Below, piece after piece: positions 10,113 to 20,583 of a stretch of 64,000 bases of DNA. The notes under the pieces are model-generated. The model saw only the letters and a program-made list of their open reading frames with translations. It ran no database searches and was not told the DNA's origin. Within the stretch, counting starts at the first letter, position 1. The number at the start of each line of letters is the position of its first letter. The DNA is from Paralithodes platypus. Lineage: Eukaryota > Arthropoda > Malacostraca > Decapoda > Lithodidae. A program made the translations under genes and the position numbers. The DNA lies in contig CM064518.1 of assembly GCA_032716605.1 (NCBI GenBank), positions 44,106,744 through 44,170,743 on the forward strand, read 5' to 3'.

Positions 10113-10199
10113 CAAATATTAAACATTTAATTTCAGCTCCATTTAGACCATTGTATTAAGCTTAGGAAAGACATACGGTAGCTAAGAGGATTAATTGAG

Positions 10200-10266
10200 A
10201 TAGATATAAATAAATCGACCAATAAATATAACCCTTCCCCTCTTAAGCAATGTGTATGTTGGTGGG

Positions 10267-10332
<66 letters not shown>

Positions 10333-10646
10333 CTCATTTATGTATCCTTTTAGTATTGTTTCAGTTTCTTCCCTAGACCTCCATCAAGCTTAAAAAAACA
10401 CCCCCCAACACTCTCCTTCAAGATTAATGTGTACATTTTTCGGTAGAAAAATTTCCCGGCCAAAGGCCGGTTCCTTCTAAAAATTACACCTAAATGACAC
10501 GAGGTCTTAATATTGACAAAGAAATGGGGCGAAAGGGTTTAAAATCACCAAACTAATGTGCCGAACGTCTTAGAATCTGAAAACTAATGGGGCTAAGCAT
10601 GAGGGAGAAGAGGGACCAGAAATATTACCCCTCTCCCCATTAAGCA
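10200..10646 (-). mobile_element. MITE family B with a 65-nt G run
   Basis: A right-end fragment (AACCCTTCCCCTCTTAAG, near 10,230) is followed by GCAATGTGTATG, an unbroken run of G, and then a near-complete reverse family B element that ends CCCCTCTCCCCATTAAG. The segment TAAGCAATGTGTATG stands on both sides of the G run plus element. Confidence 0.6.
10268..10332 (+). repeat. 65-nt G homopolymer
   Basis: An uninterrupted run of about 65 G residues. G runs of this length fold into quadruplexes and are hard to sequence, so the true length is uncertain. Confidence 0.85.
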
Positions 10647-11163
10647 ATGTGTATGATGGGTGGGGGACTAGGAGGGGGGGAGGGGGATTCTTCTTCTTCT
10701 TTATATCCCCCCCCCCCCCCCCCCAAGACCAGCCGTGGGTTCCTTCAAGCAGTCCAGGGTTCCCAGGCTTCACAATACCGCCCAGAAACCTCCCCCCCCC
10801 CTCCCCCCACCAACATCAGCTGCTGCCCGCCCCTACACGCCCGTAATAACACACACACACACACACACACACAAAACGGACAACCTTTCATACGGGCGCC
10901 ACTCGGGAGACTCGATCACATAGCAACGTTTTTGATGGCCCGAATATTTTGCTCTGTAGTTCAGATCATCAGTACCGATTCCTTTGCTAGGTAACTACAC
11001 TAAATAAATTAATACTTAATGTGTACTAAAAATGATTCACATAAACAGTGTTCTTCGGTTTATCTTTAGAACACGTAAACAATTAACAAATTCTTTAGGC
11101 TATGTGTAGCCATAATAAAGTTGCGAATCAAAAGTTACCAGAGAAACCATAAAATGTAAAAGT

Positions 11164-11345
11164 GTAAATCTGTCTCTAACATGTCGGCCTGTGTCCACCT
11201 TCCGTGTACTGCAGGGTCTGTGTGGGCCCCCACCTCGCCCTGACCCTCGGGGCACCTGGTGGAGGGGGGGCCCGGGGCGACGTCTTTGCAGGGAGATGGG
11301 GGCCGGGATCTCCTGGAGGCCGCTCAGTATTCTTCAGAGAGGGAG
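11164..11345 (+). other. GC-rich unassigned segment
   Basis: This segment is much richer in G and C than its surroundings and has no similarity to the repeats in the window. It begins after TACTGCAG, which could be a splice acceptor. The frame after it reads VCVGPHLALTLGAPG but I see no domain. I cannot say if it is an exon. Confidence 0.2.
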
Positions 11346-11396
11346 GGAGGGGGGTGGGGTGGGGGGGGGGGGGGGCACATAACAGGATCGTGGGGG

Positions 11397-11473
11397 GTTA
11401 AGGGGAGATGGGTCGTATTTTCTGGTCCCCCTTCTTCCTTATGTTTAGCCCCATTAGTTTTCAGATTTTAAGA
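11397..11473 (+). mobile_element. MITE family B left fragment
   Basis: It begins TTAAGGGGAGATGGGTCG and stops after ATTAGTTTTCAGATTTTAAG. Confidence 0.6.
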
Positions 11474-11910
11474 TGAGCCCGAACATAAACAACATTTACA
11501 GTTCCAATTATTTGGGTCTGGGACCACTTTCCCGTTCCCTCGCCCCTTACTCTGTCTCGTCTAGTAGGTTAATTTTACAAGGGGAGGAGGATTCCTAACC
11601 CCCTGCCCCAGAAGGAAAAGGTAGGACAGTAAAAGAGACAGACAGAAGCGGCTACGGTTGGGTAGAGGATGCTAAACCTCACTCAAGATAGGACCAGCCC
11701 TCACCAATGCTTATGTGCAAAATTAAAAGAGGACACAATTATATACTAAAAGGTATCAGTCCTCATTGTCAGAGACGAAATTGATTATAGTGTATAAAGG
11801 TATATAAATGGATCTGAAAATAATGTTCATGCCAATTAACGATTTTGAATTAAATTGAATTGAACTGGTTGATGTAACCCATTTCATTCAGGTAGGAACA
11901 TACACGAGCA

Positions 11911-11985
11911 AAATATGTACTGGCGAAAACGTCAAAATATGTACTGGCGAAAACGTCAAAATATGTACTGGCGAAAACGTCAAAA
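11911..11985 (+). repeat. 24-bp tandem repeat, 3 units
   Basis: Three identical copies of AAAATATGTACTGGCGAAAA plus CGTC sit immediately before the left end of the family B element. Confidence 0.9.
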
Positions 11986-11988
11986 CAT

Positions 11989-12340
11989 TTAAGGGGGGAA
12001 GGGTTTATTGTTTGGTTGCTTATTTCATATATTTATTATTTTATAATTTCCTCCCTAAACCTCTATCAAACTTAAGAAAAACAAAATCAACCATTACATC
12101 CCCCTTCTAGATTGATTTGTAAATTTTTCGGCGGTCCTTCCAAAATTACAGGCTCACTATCGTTCGCCAGGAAAAAAATCGACACCTAAATAGCACGAAT
12201 GGTCCTAATATTGACAAATAAATGGGGTTAAAGGTCTTAAAATCGACAAACTAATGGGGCATACATCTTAAAATATGAAAACTAATGGGGCTAAGCATGA
12301 GGGAGAAAGGGCACCAGAAAAACAGTCCATCTCCCCTTAA
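11989..12340 (-). mobile_element. MITE family B, complete copy
   Basis: Bounded by TTAA on both sides: TTAAGGGGGGAAGGG at the left and CCATCTCCCCTTAA at the right. It contains every family B block in reverse order. This is one of the best copies to define the family, about 350 bp. Confidence 0.8.
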
Positions 12341-12601
12341 GGTCTTTTGAAAGCGTCGCTCCCTCTGTCCAAGTCGTCCCCCCCCCCCTCCCCTTGTAAA
12401 TCATTCCAATGCATTTCTAAAAGTACACCGTAAATATAACTGGTAGAGAAAATGTCTATCATGTTGTGGTATAAATTACGAGCTAATTGACGGAGTGACA
12501 GTAGGTTGGAGGAGGGATGGGAGAAAGGAAGGGAGGGGGGGGGGGGGAGGAGGGCAGGGTGATGGATGGGTATAGTTGAATGTTAATACCGGGTTATTAA
12601 C

Positions 12602-12641
12602 ATTGGTATAACTAAGGGGGAGAGAGAGAGAGAGGTATGTC

Positions 12642-12690
<49 letters not shown>

Positions 12691-12710
12691 TAGAGAGAGA
12701 GAGAGAGGAG
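12602..12710. repeat. (GA)n/(TA)n compound microsatellite
   Basis: GA dinucleotides, a GT stretch, about 20 TA units and GA again. Confidence 0.9.
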
Positions 12711-12890
12711 GAAACTATAAAATAAGGCTGAGTAGTCACATTCACACTTATTTAATATCGCGTTTTATTAAGTCTTTGGATGTATGCATGTTCTATATAT
12801 ATTGCTAGAATTATATGTGTGGAATAAAAGAGTATTTCAATTTGACACTTTAACCATTTTTTCCTTTTAATATGGCTACTGTGAGAAGAT

Positions 12891-13262
12891 CTAAGGGGAG
12901 GTGGGCCGTTTTTCTGGTACGCTTTCTTTCTCATGCTTATCCCCATTAGTTTTGAAATATTTAGACGTTTGTGCCATTAGTTTGTCGATTTTATGACCTT
13001 TCGCCCCATTTCTTTGTCAATATGTAGACCTTTCGTGCCCTTTAGGTGTCGTTTTCTTCCTGGCGAGCGAAAGCGAGCCTGTAATTTTGGAGGAACCGTC
13101 CTTCGGCCGTGACATTTTTCTACCGAAACAAATGTACAAATTAATCTCGAAGGGGGATCTAATGGAAGTTTTTAAAAGTTTGATGGAGGTCTAGGGAGGA
13201 AACTAGAAAATATATGAATATATAAATTAATAGACCCTCCAAAATAACCACTGTTCCCTTAA
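12891..13262 (+). mobile_element. MITE family B copy
   Basis: Forward copy from CTAAGGGGAGGTGGGCCG to a right end on ACTGTTCCCTTAA. It is followed at once by TTAACCCTTTCAGCG, the left end of a family A fragment, so two MITEs share one TTAA. Confidence 0.75.
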
Positions 13263-13345
13263 CCCTTTCAGCGTTCCAGGATGAGTTTCTGCTTGATATG
13301 TTGGCTACCATTATACAATTGTATTCAGCTTAAGAACACACTAAA
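13259..13345 (+). mobile_element. MITE family A left fragment
   Basis: It starts TTAACCCTTTCAGCGTTCC and keeps the TATTCAGCTTAAGAAC block, then breaks into the 100-bp tandem array. Confidence 0.5.
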
Positions 13346-13945
13346 AAATGCATTGCTCGAAAAAGCCAAAAGCAAACCATATCTTCAAATAATAATAATA
13401 ATAATAATGAAACTAAATACCATAGCCCCCCCCCCCCCAACATGGTGACAAACTAAAAAAAATACATTGCTCGAAAAAGGCAAAAAAGCAAGCAATATCC
13501 TCAATAATAATAATAATGAAACCCAATACCATTACCCCTTCAGTACCAATGACATCTTTTTCAAATCTGTGTTCGGCTACTATTAGACGATTTTTTTCAG
13601 TTTAAAAAGGGCCTCCAGTAATTAACAGGCTTCGAACTCCTCATGGTGACAAACTAAAAAAAAATGCCTTGCTCGAAAAAGGCAAAAAAGCAAAATCCTC
13701 AATATTAGTAATGAATCCAAATGACCCCCCCCCCCCCCCTTATGGTAACAAACTAAAAAAATAATTGCTTGAAAAAGGCGAAAAACAAGCAATAATAATA
13801 ATAATACTAATGAATGCAAATACCCCCCCACCCCCACCCCACCTTTTACGGTGACAAACTATAAAATGCGTTGCTCGAAAAAGGCAAAAAAGCAAGCAAA
13901 ATCCTCTGTGATAATAATGAAACCAAATACCATCCCTCCCCCCCC
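13343..13945 (+). repeat. About 100-bp tandem repeat, 5 degenerate units
   Basis: Each unit carries GTGACAAACTA, then TGCTCGAAAAAGGCAAAAAA, then ATAATAATGAA and a C run. Unit cores start near 13,350, 13,462, 13,667, 13,766 and 13,872. A fragment of MITE family A (about 13,532-13,640) interrupts the array. A lone related segment lies near 23.2 kb. Confidence 0.7.
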
Positions 13946-14027
13946 CCCCCTCCTCCCTTATGTATTATTCAGCCCGGCTCGCCCCTCAGGTATGTATTTA
14001 TTATGTTAATTAACACCTGCCCGGGGG

Positions 14028-14123
14028 AGAGAGAGAGAGACAGACAGAGAGAGAGAGGGAGAGAAACAGAGATAGAGAGAGAGAGAAACAGAGAGAGGAG
14101 AGCGAGAGAGAGAGAGAGAGAGT
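14028..14123. repeat. (GA)n-rich microsatellite
   Basis: Imperfect GA/GAGACA repeats. Confidence 0.9.
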
Positions 14124-14228
14124 GAGTTAAGGGAGGGGGGTGTTTTGGTATTTTTTAATGGACGCCTAGACTAGATAAACGACCTTTGTGCCACCTTGTA
14201 TATATTGAGCCCTTGTCACTCCATTCTT

Positions 14229-15733
14229 AAGAACATAAGAACATAAGAAAATGGGAGTCTGCAGAAAGCCAATTGGCCTAAGCAAGGCAGATCCCTGTCC
14301 CACACAACCCCAATTTAATTACAAAGCCCAATTATAGGCTCAACACTCTAATACCCTGAGGATCATCTTACCACTTGGTAGTCCATTCCACCCATCTACA
14401 ACTCTATTACCAAACCAATATTTGCCTATATCTTTTCTGAAACGAAATGTATCTAATTTGAAACCATTGGTACGAGTTCTTTCGCTATCACTGAGCTTTA
14501 GTACATTTGTCATGTCCCCTTTGTTAATCCCACTAACCCACTTGAACACCTCTATCATATCCCCTCTAACTCTGCGTCTCTCTAACGAATGTAAACCTAA
14601 TTTCTTCAACCTTTCTTCATACGGAAGATTTCTAATATTATGGATCATTTTTGTCATTCTACGCTGTACCCTCTCCAATGAATCTATTTCCATTCTGTAA
14701 TAAGGACACCATAATCCATAGGGGGTCTCACTAATGACAAGTAAAGTTGTAAGATAACATCAGCAGTTCTGTTACTCACACTCCTAGAGATGAACCCGAG
14801 AATCCTGTTTGCCTTATTACGAACGCTTATACACTGTTTTCTAGGCTTCAAATCATTGCTAACAAACACACCTAGATCTTTCTCGCAGTCTGAATTTTCT
14901 AATTCTAAATTAGCTAGTTTATATTTAACATTTGTTTGCATCTTCCCTATCTTTAATACCTTGCATTTGTCAATGTTAAACTTCAACTGCCAATTTACTG
15001 ACCATTCATGTAAGGTATCTAGATCCCTTTGGAGGCACGCTATATCGTTATCTGAATCAATTGATCTCCCCATTTTAGAATCGTCTGCGAATTTACTTAT
15101 CCTACTAGTTATATCTAAATCTAGGTCATTTATGTATATAAGAAACAACAGGGGACCTAATACCGATCCCTGGGGGACACCACTTTTGACTGCTCCCCAC
15201 TCTGACTTGGTACCATTTATGCTGACTCTCTGTTTCCTACCAATTAGCCATGACCTAATCCATCCCAACAACGATCCTCCTATTCCATGTGCCTCGACCT
15301 TTCTCATCAATCTCTCATGAGGGACTCTGTCGAAAGCTTTACTGATATCTAAAAATATATCATATGACTTGTCACTATCTACTGCTTCATATACCTCTGA
15401 GAAAAAGCTAAGCAAATTAGTAAGGCAAGAACGTCCCTGAGTGAATCCATGCTGAAAAGAATTTATTAAGTTAAATTTGTCTAAGTGGCTTCTAATTTTC
15501 CTAGCAATAATAGACTCTAACAACTTTCCTATGATTGATGTGAGACTAATGGGACGGTAATTGGATGCTATCGATGTATCACCTTTGTTGAAGATCGTAA
15601 CTACATTTGCAAGCTTCCAAGCTTCTGGAACTAAACCTGTTTCTAATGACTTGTTAAATAAAAATGCTAATGGGCTACTTAACTCATCGCTGCATTCTTT
15701 TATTACTCTAGCATATGCCTCGTCAGGACCAGG
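14229..15733 (-). mobile_element. CR1-type LINE, 5'-truncated, ORF2 RT and 3' tail
   Basis: The minus strand carries a reverse transcriptase with motif A (FLDISKAFDRV), motif B (SGVPQGSVLGPLLF) and motif C (KFADDSK) in order, followed by the thumb and the common C-terminal LYLSLVRPPMDYGV block. After about residue 385 the frame is lost and the C-terminal part (RRMTKMIHNIRNLPYEERL onward) continues in another frame at 14,340-14,693, so the ORF is broken. The 3' tail ends in TTCTTATG octamers. The first 40 or so residues of the long open frame are not RT but read through from the neighbouring family B MITE, which cuts the element at about 15,733. Confidence 0.85.
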
Positions 15734-16078
15734 CGAGATGGGTCGTTTTTCTGGTCCCTTTTTCCCCTCGTGTTTAGCCCTATTTATTTTGAGATTATAT
15801 GACGTTTGGTCCATTACTTTGGCGATCTTAAGACCTTTCACTCCATTTACTTGTCAATTTTATTTCCTTTTGTGCCATTTAGGTGTCGATTTTTTTCCTG
15901 ACGAGTGATAGCGAGCCTGTAATTTCAAGAGGCACCGGCCTTCGGCCTGAAAATGTACAAATTTATCTTGAAAGGGGGTCTAAGGAGTGTTTTACTAAGC
16001 TTGATAGAGGTGTAGCGAGGAACCTATTAAATAAATGAATAAATTAATAGACCAAAAAAACAGCCACTACCCTCTTAA
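15734..16078 (+). mobile_element. MITE family B copy abutting the CR1 element
   Basis: It runs from GGCGAGATGGGTCG to CCCTCTTAA at 16,075-16,078 with all family blocks. No RT sequence resumes after it, so the CR1 element is either truncated here or was deleted together with the insertion. Confidence 0.75.
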
Positions 16079-16079
16079 T

Positions 16080-16165
16080 TCACCACTTGCCAGTTTCGGA
16101 CAAGAAGGAAGATGGAGCCGTGAACATTTATATAAAGCCAGAAATGCAAGATATATATATATATA
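16080..16165 (+). mobile_element. MITE family F fragment
   Basis: It holds CACTTGCCAGTTTCGG and GATGGAGCCGTGAACAT, which match the left arm of the family F elements at 28.2 and 61.0 kb. Confidence 0.5.
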
Positions 16166-16179
16166 TATACTGTATAGTA

Positions 16180-16370
16180 CGTTTTCAATTGTATTCTAGC
16201 TATATTTAGATGATTGTGTGCAGTTTAAGAGAGATTTGTCGTAGTAAAAATGGTTAAATGAGATAGTTCGAATGCTGTCAATTACTGGAGGCCCATTGTA
16301 AACTGAATATAAACGTCTAATAGTAGCAAGAATGTAATTAAAGAGTAGTCGCCGGTACAGAAGGGGTTAA
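16180..16370 (+). mobile_element. MITE family A copy, left end diverged
   Basis: The interior GCTATATTTAGATGATTGTG and GGAGGCCC blocks and the right end GTCGCCGGTACAGAAGGGGT followed by TAA identify family A. A (TA)n tract lies at the left end. Confidence 0.7.
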
Positions 16371-16470
16371 TGATATAGTCGAACTTCATTATAGCTCGAA
16401 ATTCATAAGTTTGTAAGTGATGTCACAGAATTTCGATTTTATATACTTTAGTATTTCTCAAGTGCATCAT

Positions 16471-16479
16471 ATAATTATA

Positions 16480-16542
<63 letters not shown>

Positions 16543-16546
16543 ATAA
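16471..16546. repeat. (TA)n microsatellite
   Basis: About 35 TA units with two interruptions. Confidence 0.95.
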
Positions 16547-16805
16547 TATAGGCACTCCTCACTTAGTTTTCTCATGTTAAGCAGTTTAATTATTACACTG
16601 TGCATTAGGGAGCAAACTTCACTTGAATTTGCTATACTTCATTATTTTTGTAAATCATTAGAAAAATTACAATGAATAGCTGTTTTACTGAAAAATTAGT
16701 GTTTTCCTTTAAAGTGTTGATTTTCAAGAACGTAACTACAAAAACAAATACTATTCCAGAAAGTATTAACACATATGAAATAACTCTTCTTTTTGTATTT
16801 ATATC

Positions 16806-16960
16806 AATATCACACGAGCGCATTTTCCGTAAATTTTGTTTTATTTTTGCATTGGAATCGACTAGACTGAATGTATATGAAATTATATATAACTAATTCA
16901 AAAGATGCCAGGCCATGATTACCTGAAACAGATGCAGAAAAAATCGCTCGTGTGACACCG
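16806..16960 (+). mobile_element. MITE family C, diverged copy
   Basis: It has ATATCACACGAGCGC at the left and CGCTCGTGTGACACCG at the right with a short, diverged interior. Confidence 0.5.
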
Positions 16961-17276
16961 AATACAATTATTGTTTTGTATAACTAGATTACTCCTAAAT
17001 GGGGTTAGAAAACCAAATATATAACAACATATCTTTATTATCACAAACAGAAAGATCTATGAAATATAGTGTGAGGCTTAAATCCCCACGATGGCATTTG
17101 ATACACCAACAATAGAATACAACACCACCTCCCACACCACGTCTTCCTGTATATACCACACCACCACCACCACAGCAGGGCCCTCTCTCCACCACACTGC
17201 AGATCAACACCACCATTACACCACCCATTGAAGATTTGGACGCAATTTGACAGTCATATTTTTATTTATTTTTTAT

Positions 17277-17350
17277 TTTTTTATGAAGGCGACAAAAGGT
17301 AACGTTGCCTGTAACAAGTGCCCCATTCCCCATGGTTGAAAGAGGGCTAG
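17277..17350 (-). mobile_element. Jockey-like LINE 3' tail
   Basis: The segment TATGAAGGCGACAAAAGG, then GTAACAAGTGCCCCATTCCC and AAAGAGGGC, is the reverse of the tail that follows the LINE C terminus at 46.0-46.45 kb. Further copies lie near 26.17, 60.07 and 62.26 kb. Confidence 0.6.
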
Positions 17351-17555
17351 AAAGCCAAATTTAAGGTACGTTAGAGTTAAAATATCTGGACACACAACGT
17401 TTGAAGCCGTTTCGGTCCTAAGATGTGAGGTAGATATATGGTCATATCTGGCCCTATCATCCTTCTGACTTCCATATACTCTTTCTAAGCTGAATAATTT
17501 CATCTAATAGTTGTCAGAAAATAGACAAGTAATGGTCATAGAATTCTGAGAGGAT

Positions 17556-17663
17556 TCACTTATATAATTATAATTAGGCCTTGTACTTTGGGTTGGGTGT
17601 GAGAGGGATCTGCCTTGTATGGGCCAACGGGCTTTCTGCAGACTCCCATTTTCTTATGTTCTC
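17556..17663 (+). mobile_element. CR1-type LINE 3' tail fragment
   Basis: GGGATCTGCCTTGTATGGGC, then GGCTTTCTGCAGACTCCCAT and TTCTTATGTTC: the CR1 tail without coding sequence. Confidence 0.7.
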
Positions 17664-17916
17664 CACTTCTTGATCTTTCTTCAACAGTGCCCCGATTTCT
17701 GGTCTAAGGTTCGATCCCAGGAATAGGATGGATCGGCCGTAGACTTATTGGAGTTATTGTAGCGAAGGGGTGGTCCTCCTCTGGGTGATCCACTGCAGAG
17801 TTTCATACTCCAACAGCTGTAGAAGAAGGAGAAGAAATTGGTCAGAAATCGAATGATATATGATAGGCAAGGTTCAGCTTATATTAATTTTCAGTCTTTC
17901 GTTCTCTTCTCACTAT

Positions 17917-18042
17917 CACACATCCTCTCACATATCCTCTCACACATCCTCTCACACACACTCTCACATATCCTCTCACACACACTCTCACACATATCCT
18001 ATCACACACACACTCACATATCCTCTCACACACACTCACATT
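17917..18042 (+). repeat. Tandem CTCTCACACA-type repeat
   Basis: Short tandem units of CTCTCACACATAT and relatives. Open frames through it are low complexity. Confidence 0.85.
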
Positions 18043-18099
18043 ATAAATCGAATGAAGTATAATAGCCAAGGTTCAGTTTTATACTAGTTCTAAGCCTTT

Positions 18100-18275
18100 C
18101 TTTCCAGGGTGTCCAACGAAATCTGAGTCCATTATTTCTAGGCTATTTTATTGTGTAAGTGAAGATAACATTATGGATGTTAGCTCAAATTGTGTCTTTG
18201 TAAGTGATAAAATGGACAAAACAATGGTATTTAATTCAAGTCTTCAAACAAAATTGATAAGGTTTGACATCTTTT
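18100..18275 (+). mobile_element. Possible mariner-like MITE
   Basis: It begins CCAGGGTGTCCAACGAAATC and ends near GGTTTGACATC. A related copy at 46,852-47,045 begins GATGTCAAACGAAAGCC and ends CAGTTTGACACC; both share AAATTGTGTCTTTGT and AAGTCTTCAAACAAAATTG. The terminus resembles Tc1/mariner ends, but I have no transposase to prove it. Confidence 0.4.
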
Positions 18276-18427
18276 CTTTCCCTTCTCACTCTCTCTCTCA
18301 CACATTCATTCTCTCACACACATCCCCTCACACGCACATGCAATAGCAAAACAAATAATAAATCCTACATAATGGAAACAAACAAGGCAAATATGTAGAC
18401 ATGTACGAGAACATTTTACTTTAGATG

Positions 18428-18433
18428 TTTATT
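18428..18433 (-). promoter_or_regulatory. Candidate polyadenylation signal of the Id gene
   Basis: AATAAA on the minus strand, about 560 nt after the stop codon. The sequence between is AT-rich and not repetitive, as expected of a 3' UTR. Other weak signals exist, so the true site is uncertain. Confidence 0.35.
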
Positions 18434-18670
18434 AACGAAAGCAAGTAATACAATGTACTTTGATCTATTTAACAAACATCTATTCTCTGTACTATCCCTA
18501 CCTTAAATACAAAACTAAGTGAATGTATTTACAAGAAAATATGAAACGCAGGGGATAAAAATATTACGTTAAACTTAAGACTTATCAAAAGCTCTCAATA
18601 CGTGACTGAACTAATGCTAGCAGAGATCATTAGGAAACTTTACGGCACTAATTAAAAACATAAGAAACTC

Positions 18671-18673
18671 ACC
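18671..18673 (-). other. Candidate splice donor in the Id 3' UTR
   Basis: The minus strand reads AAATG|GTGAGTT, a near-perfect donor about 320 nt after the stop codon. If used, the Id transcript would have an intron in its 3' UTR. It may also be a chance match. Confidence 0.3.
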
Positions 18674-18824
18674 ATTTAGAAGTGGGTTGGTTGCTTAACG
18701 GTGTAGGTGTAGTGGGTGAGGGTGGAGGTAGTGTTGAGTCGAGGGGCGGTGCGCTCCTCGGTGCCACTAGATTGAGTGGCGAACCCATCTATGGGTATCA
18801 GTCACCTCAGTAGTGGGAGATTGG

Positions 18825-18925
18825 GTGGTGGAGTCAGCAGCTTGAGTTACTGATGAACTACCCATAATGTTGGAGTGATCAGCAGCTGAGTTACTGATGA
18901 ACTACCCATAATGGTGCCCCAGCTG
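18825..18925. repeat. Short tandem duplication in the Id 3' UTR
   Basis: GAGTTACTGATGAACTACCC followed by ATAATG occurs twice, about 46 bp apart, inside the predicted 3' UTR. Confidence 0.8.
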
Positions 18926-18990
18926 ACTCCAACTCTTGTCGCTCCTGGGACCATGTCGGTGGGAAGCGACGACCAACACGCCGCCCCACC

Positions 18991-19275
18991 TCACGAGCTC
19001 TCCACATACTCCATGTCTTCCTCGGACGACGATTCATCATCAATGGTGCCTAGGGCGTCCTCCAGATCGTAAATATAGTCGATGACAGACTGGATGAGCT
19101 CTAGCTTGGTGACAGGTCGATCCTTGGGGCAGCGAGGCACCAGGTGCTGCAGCCTCTCCAGGTATAGCTTCACCTCTGCCTTCTCTGTAGGAGCAGCAGT
19201 CTTGCACACTTTTCCGTCAGTAATGCCAACCACGGCTGTCACCGGGGACACACAACGTTGGGCACGCATCTTCAT
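18991..19275 (-). CDS. emc: Id/Extramacrochaetae HLH protein
   Basis: The product is a 94-residue helix-loop-helix protein without a basic region. Such proteins pair with bHLH activators and keep them off DNA, and so act as dominant-negative regulators of differentiation in the nucleus. Helix 1 (about residues 34-47) contains LERLQHLVP, the loop has CPKDRP, and helix 2 (about 53-68) contains VTKLELIQSVIDYIYDLE, the Id/Emc signature. The residues before helix 1 lack the Arg-rich basic region of DNA-binding relatives. The C terminus is acidic (EEDMEYVESS). I chose the ATG at 19,273-19,275; a TTG precedes it and a second in-frame ATG lies two codons on. The length (94) is shorter than Drosophila Emc and close to the small vertebrate Id proteins. 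A TATA-like box lies about 90 bp upstream. Vertebrate Id genes have an intron near the end of the coding region; here the coding part is uninterrupted. Confidence 0.9.
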   Translation of the reverse strand: MKMRAQRCVSPVTAVVGITDGKVCKTAAPTEKAEVKLYLERLQHLVPRCPKDRPVTKLELIQSVIDYIYDLEDALGTIDDESSSEEDMEYVESS

Positions 19276-19333
19276 CAAGTAACTTGGTGGGGGGTGATTA
19301 GAGGAGGTATGTGTTCACTCACAGTGAGAGAGT

Positions 19334-19373
19334 AGCTGACTGTGGCTCTCAGCGGCTGCGTGCCGTATTTATG
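19334..19373 (-). promoter_or_regulatory. Core promoter of the Id/emc gene
   Basis: The minus strand has CATAAATACGG (19,363-19,373) and about 30 nt downstream CCACAGTCAGCTAC, close to an arthropod initiator. A GC box (GGGGCGGAG) lies about 25 bp further upstream. The predicted 5' UTR is about 65 nt. Spacing supports a TATA/initiator promoter. Confidence 0.6.
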
Positions 19374-19736
19374 AGGACGTTACAGTGAGTCTCCGCCCCT
19401 TCAATGTCCTCAGCCAGTCGGAAACGTCCCAGCCGGGTGTGTCGTGGATGCCAGTTAGGGAAAATACGCCTGAAATAATCTACGTGACAGGACACGGCAT
19501 TGTCCCTCTTAATCTGCATTCCTTCGTTGATAACACGATACAATGACTTGCCCTGTTTCATAAAAAATAAAGCAAATTCCCGAGATAAAGCTTGAGTAAT
19601 CATAGAGAAGGTGGATAAGGTGGAGCCGTAATAGAGGCAAGGTGAGGTAATGCAGGTGAGTGTTGATGGTGGCGTCAATAGTGGGGGTCCCTGTCTGTCA
19701 CACATCTGCCCCCCCACCCCTCCCCGGGCCAGAAGG

Positions 19737-19744
19737 TTCCCACG
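19737..19744 (-). promoter_or_regulatory. Possible Su(H)/CSL site upstream of Id/emc
   Basis: CGTGGGAA on the minus strand matches the CSL consensus YGTGRGAA, about 400 bp upstream of the predicted start. Id and emc genes respond to Notch in several animals, but an 8-mer can occur by chance. Confidence 0.25.
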
Positions 19745-19817
19745 GGATAACTACACTCGTGAGACCCTGTAGTAACACAGAACGGTCAACATACGCAGTT
19801 TTGGATGTCACTGGTGT

Positions 19818-20034
19818 CATAAACCCCTTCTGTACCGGTGATGTACTTTTCATTATGTTTGGGCAATTATTAGACGATTTTGTCAGCTTAGGAAGGAAGT
19901 TTACCCATTAAAAAAGGCTACAGACTATCGCAATTACTCCTTTTAGCTACCACATATCTTCCTAAGCTTCATAAAATCGCCTAAAAGTAACGGAAATCGA
20001 ATAAAAGAGACGTCACCGGTACAGAAGGGGTTAA
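19818..20034 (+). mobile_element. MITE family A, complete copy
   Basis: Left end CATAAACCCCTTCTGTACCG (the TTAA has decayed to ATAA), right end GTCACCGGTACAGAAGGGGT followed by TAA. It lies about 450 bp upstream of the Id/emc promoter. Confidence 0.8.
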
Positions 20035-20583
20035 CCTATATTTACACTCAAATATATCCAAACCAATAACAAGCATTCGACAATACTGGAACACGACGTA
20101 CACTTATATTATATCAACATTTTACATGATCAAAAATAGAATATTGCTCCGCAGTTAAATATTTTAGGTACCACAAACAAAAATTTACATTCTTTCTTGG
20201 TACAGAATCTCTAGCTCCCCCGATATCCACATCCATACACATCCTGATGGCTAGAGTAAAGATAGAAACAGACTAATAATAAATTGGAGGAATTTGGGAC
20301 TTTGGAATGGAAGACTAATTGGAGGGTTAACTTGGAGGGTATTGGGGTGTGTAATAATAGGTGAAGAATAGATAGAAGTTATAAATATAGTTAGAGAATA
20401 AAAGATTCTGGGCTCTTCCACACACATCCTTCAGATAAACAGATTCATTGTGTACCCAAAGACCTACCTGACCGCTCCAATTTCTAGATAGCCTAAATGA
20501 TAAGGTATTCTATTTGCACCTGGTACCGGTCATCGAGTGTGAGTCATGCATTGGCCTTCACTTATTTCTTCACATATTTACCT

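Noticed and set aside
14790..15320. A 176-codon plus-strand frame
   Set aside because: It is the antisense shadow of the CR1 reverse transcriptase on the minus strand.
19349..19717. A 122-codon open frame on the minus strand just upstream of the Id gene
   Set aside because: It overlaps the predicted Id promoter and 5' UTR, shows no domain, and its start context is ordinary. It is not low complexity, so a short upstream gene is not excluded, but I cannot support it.
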